Positions 63,943-64,000 of a stretch of 64,000 bases of DNA are shown here, piece after piece (the first letter of the stretch is position 1; each line of letters opens with the position of its first letter). The notes beneath the pieces were generated by a model. That model ran no database searches, had not been told where the DNA came from, and worked only from the letters and a program-made list of their open reading frames with translations. A program made the position numbers and the translations under genes. The DNA is from Synchiropus splendidus (Eukaryota; Chordata; Actinopteri; Syngnathiformes; Callionymidae): contig NC_071334.1 of assembly GCF_027744825.2 (NCBI RefSeq), positions 36,983,937 through 37,047,936 of the forward strand, given 5' to 3'.

Positions 63943-64000
63943 TCAGCGTCGATAGGGGTGAAAGCCCTGTACGTTGTGGTTCTGCCCTCGACCAAACACG
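63943..64000 (-). other. Possible terminal exon of a neighbouring gene
   Basis: At the edge the composition becomes GC-richer. One minus-strand frame reads FGRGQNHNVQGFHPYRR before TGA at 63945-63943; another reads YRAFTPIDADHRLSWAVPPV and then stops. Either could be the C-terminal end of a gene lying mostly outside the window. I recognise neither. Confidence 0.2.

Overview
The window looks like chromosomal DNA of a teleost fish. It has intron-containing vertebrate genes, AT-rich intergenic DNA, long (AT)n and (CA)n tracts, and a dense mix of L1, CR1/L2, RTE-like, hAT and Tc1 elements typical of ray-finned fishes. There are no bacterial-type operons, CRISPR arrays or phage modules.

Left, 1-9.1 kb: the minus strand carries the 5' two thirds of a KANK-family gene. 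Seven coding exons were reconstructed with canonical splice sites and matching phases: 9066-9102, 6338-8059, 5468-5564, 4973-5200, 1970-2049, 1634-1879 and 959-1101. They encode the N-terminus, KN motif, two coiled coils, the LKSIM..SLQFVG segment, an acidic Ser/Glu stretch and the first ankyrin repeats. The remaining ankyrin exons lie beyond the left edge. Its position beside an angptl4-like gene matches the human KANK3-ANGPTL4 neighbourhood, so kank3 is the likely identity.

Middle, 9.6-52.7 kb: mostly mobile elements. A CR1/L2-type LINE at 16.5-20.05 kb has a nearly complete endonuclease and reverse transcriptase frame broken by one in-frame TAG. Truncated relatives lie at 10.9-12.9, 32.2 and 44.0 kb; a second family lies at 49.4-51.0 kb with a small relic at 2.1 kb. 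Three broken L1 copies lie at 13.8-20.8, 25.87-29.74 and 36.8-40.6 kb. Several hAT elements or hAT MITEs with 8-bp target duplications are nested into them. One hAT still encodes a BED zinc finger.

Right, 52.9-54.65 kb: a plus-strand angptl4-like gene with a TATA box, signal peptide, the lipoprotein lipase-inhibiting N-terminal motif, coiled coil and part of the fibrinogen-like domain. One fibrinogen exon cannot be found, one splice junction does not keep frame, and invariant residues are changed. The gene may therefore be decaying, or the sequence may contain errors. About 2 kb downstream, 55.42-55.70 kb holds an inverted copy of its exon 1-intron 1-exon 2 segment. A possible endogenous-retrovirus gag relic, a Tc1-like relic, a CR1/L2 relic and a nearly full-length but frame-broken RTE-like LINE (59.1-62.4 kb) follow.

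The two host genes are unrelated in function: KANK proteins act on the cortical actin/adhesion cytoskeleton, whereas Angptl4 is a secreted lipase inhibitor. No novel defence or regulatory system is evident. The most unusual points are the degenerate angptl4 locus with its inverted partial copy, and the datable nested transposon layers.
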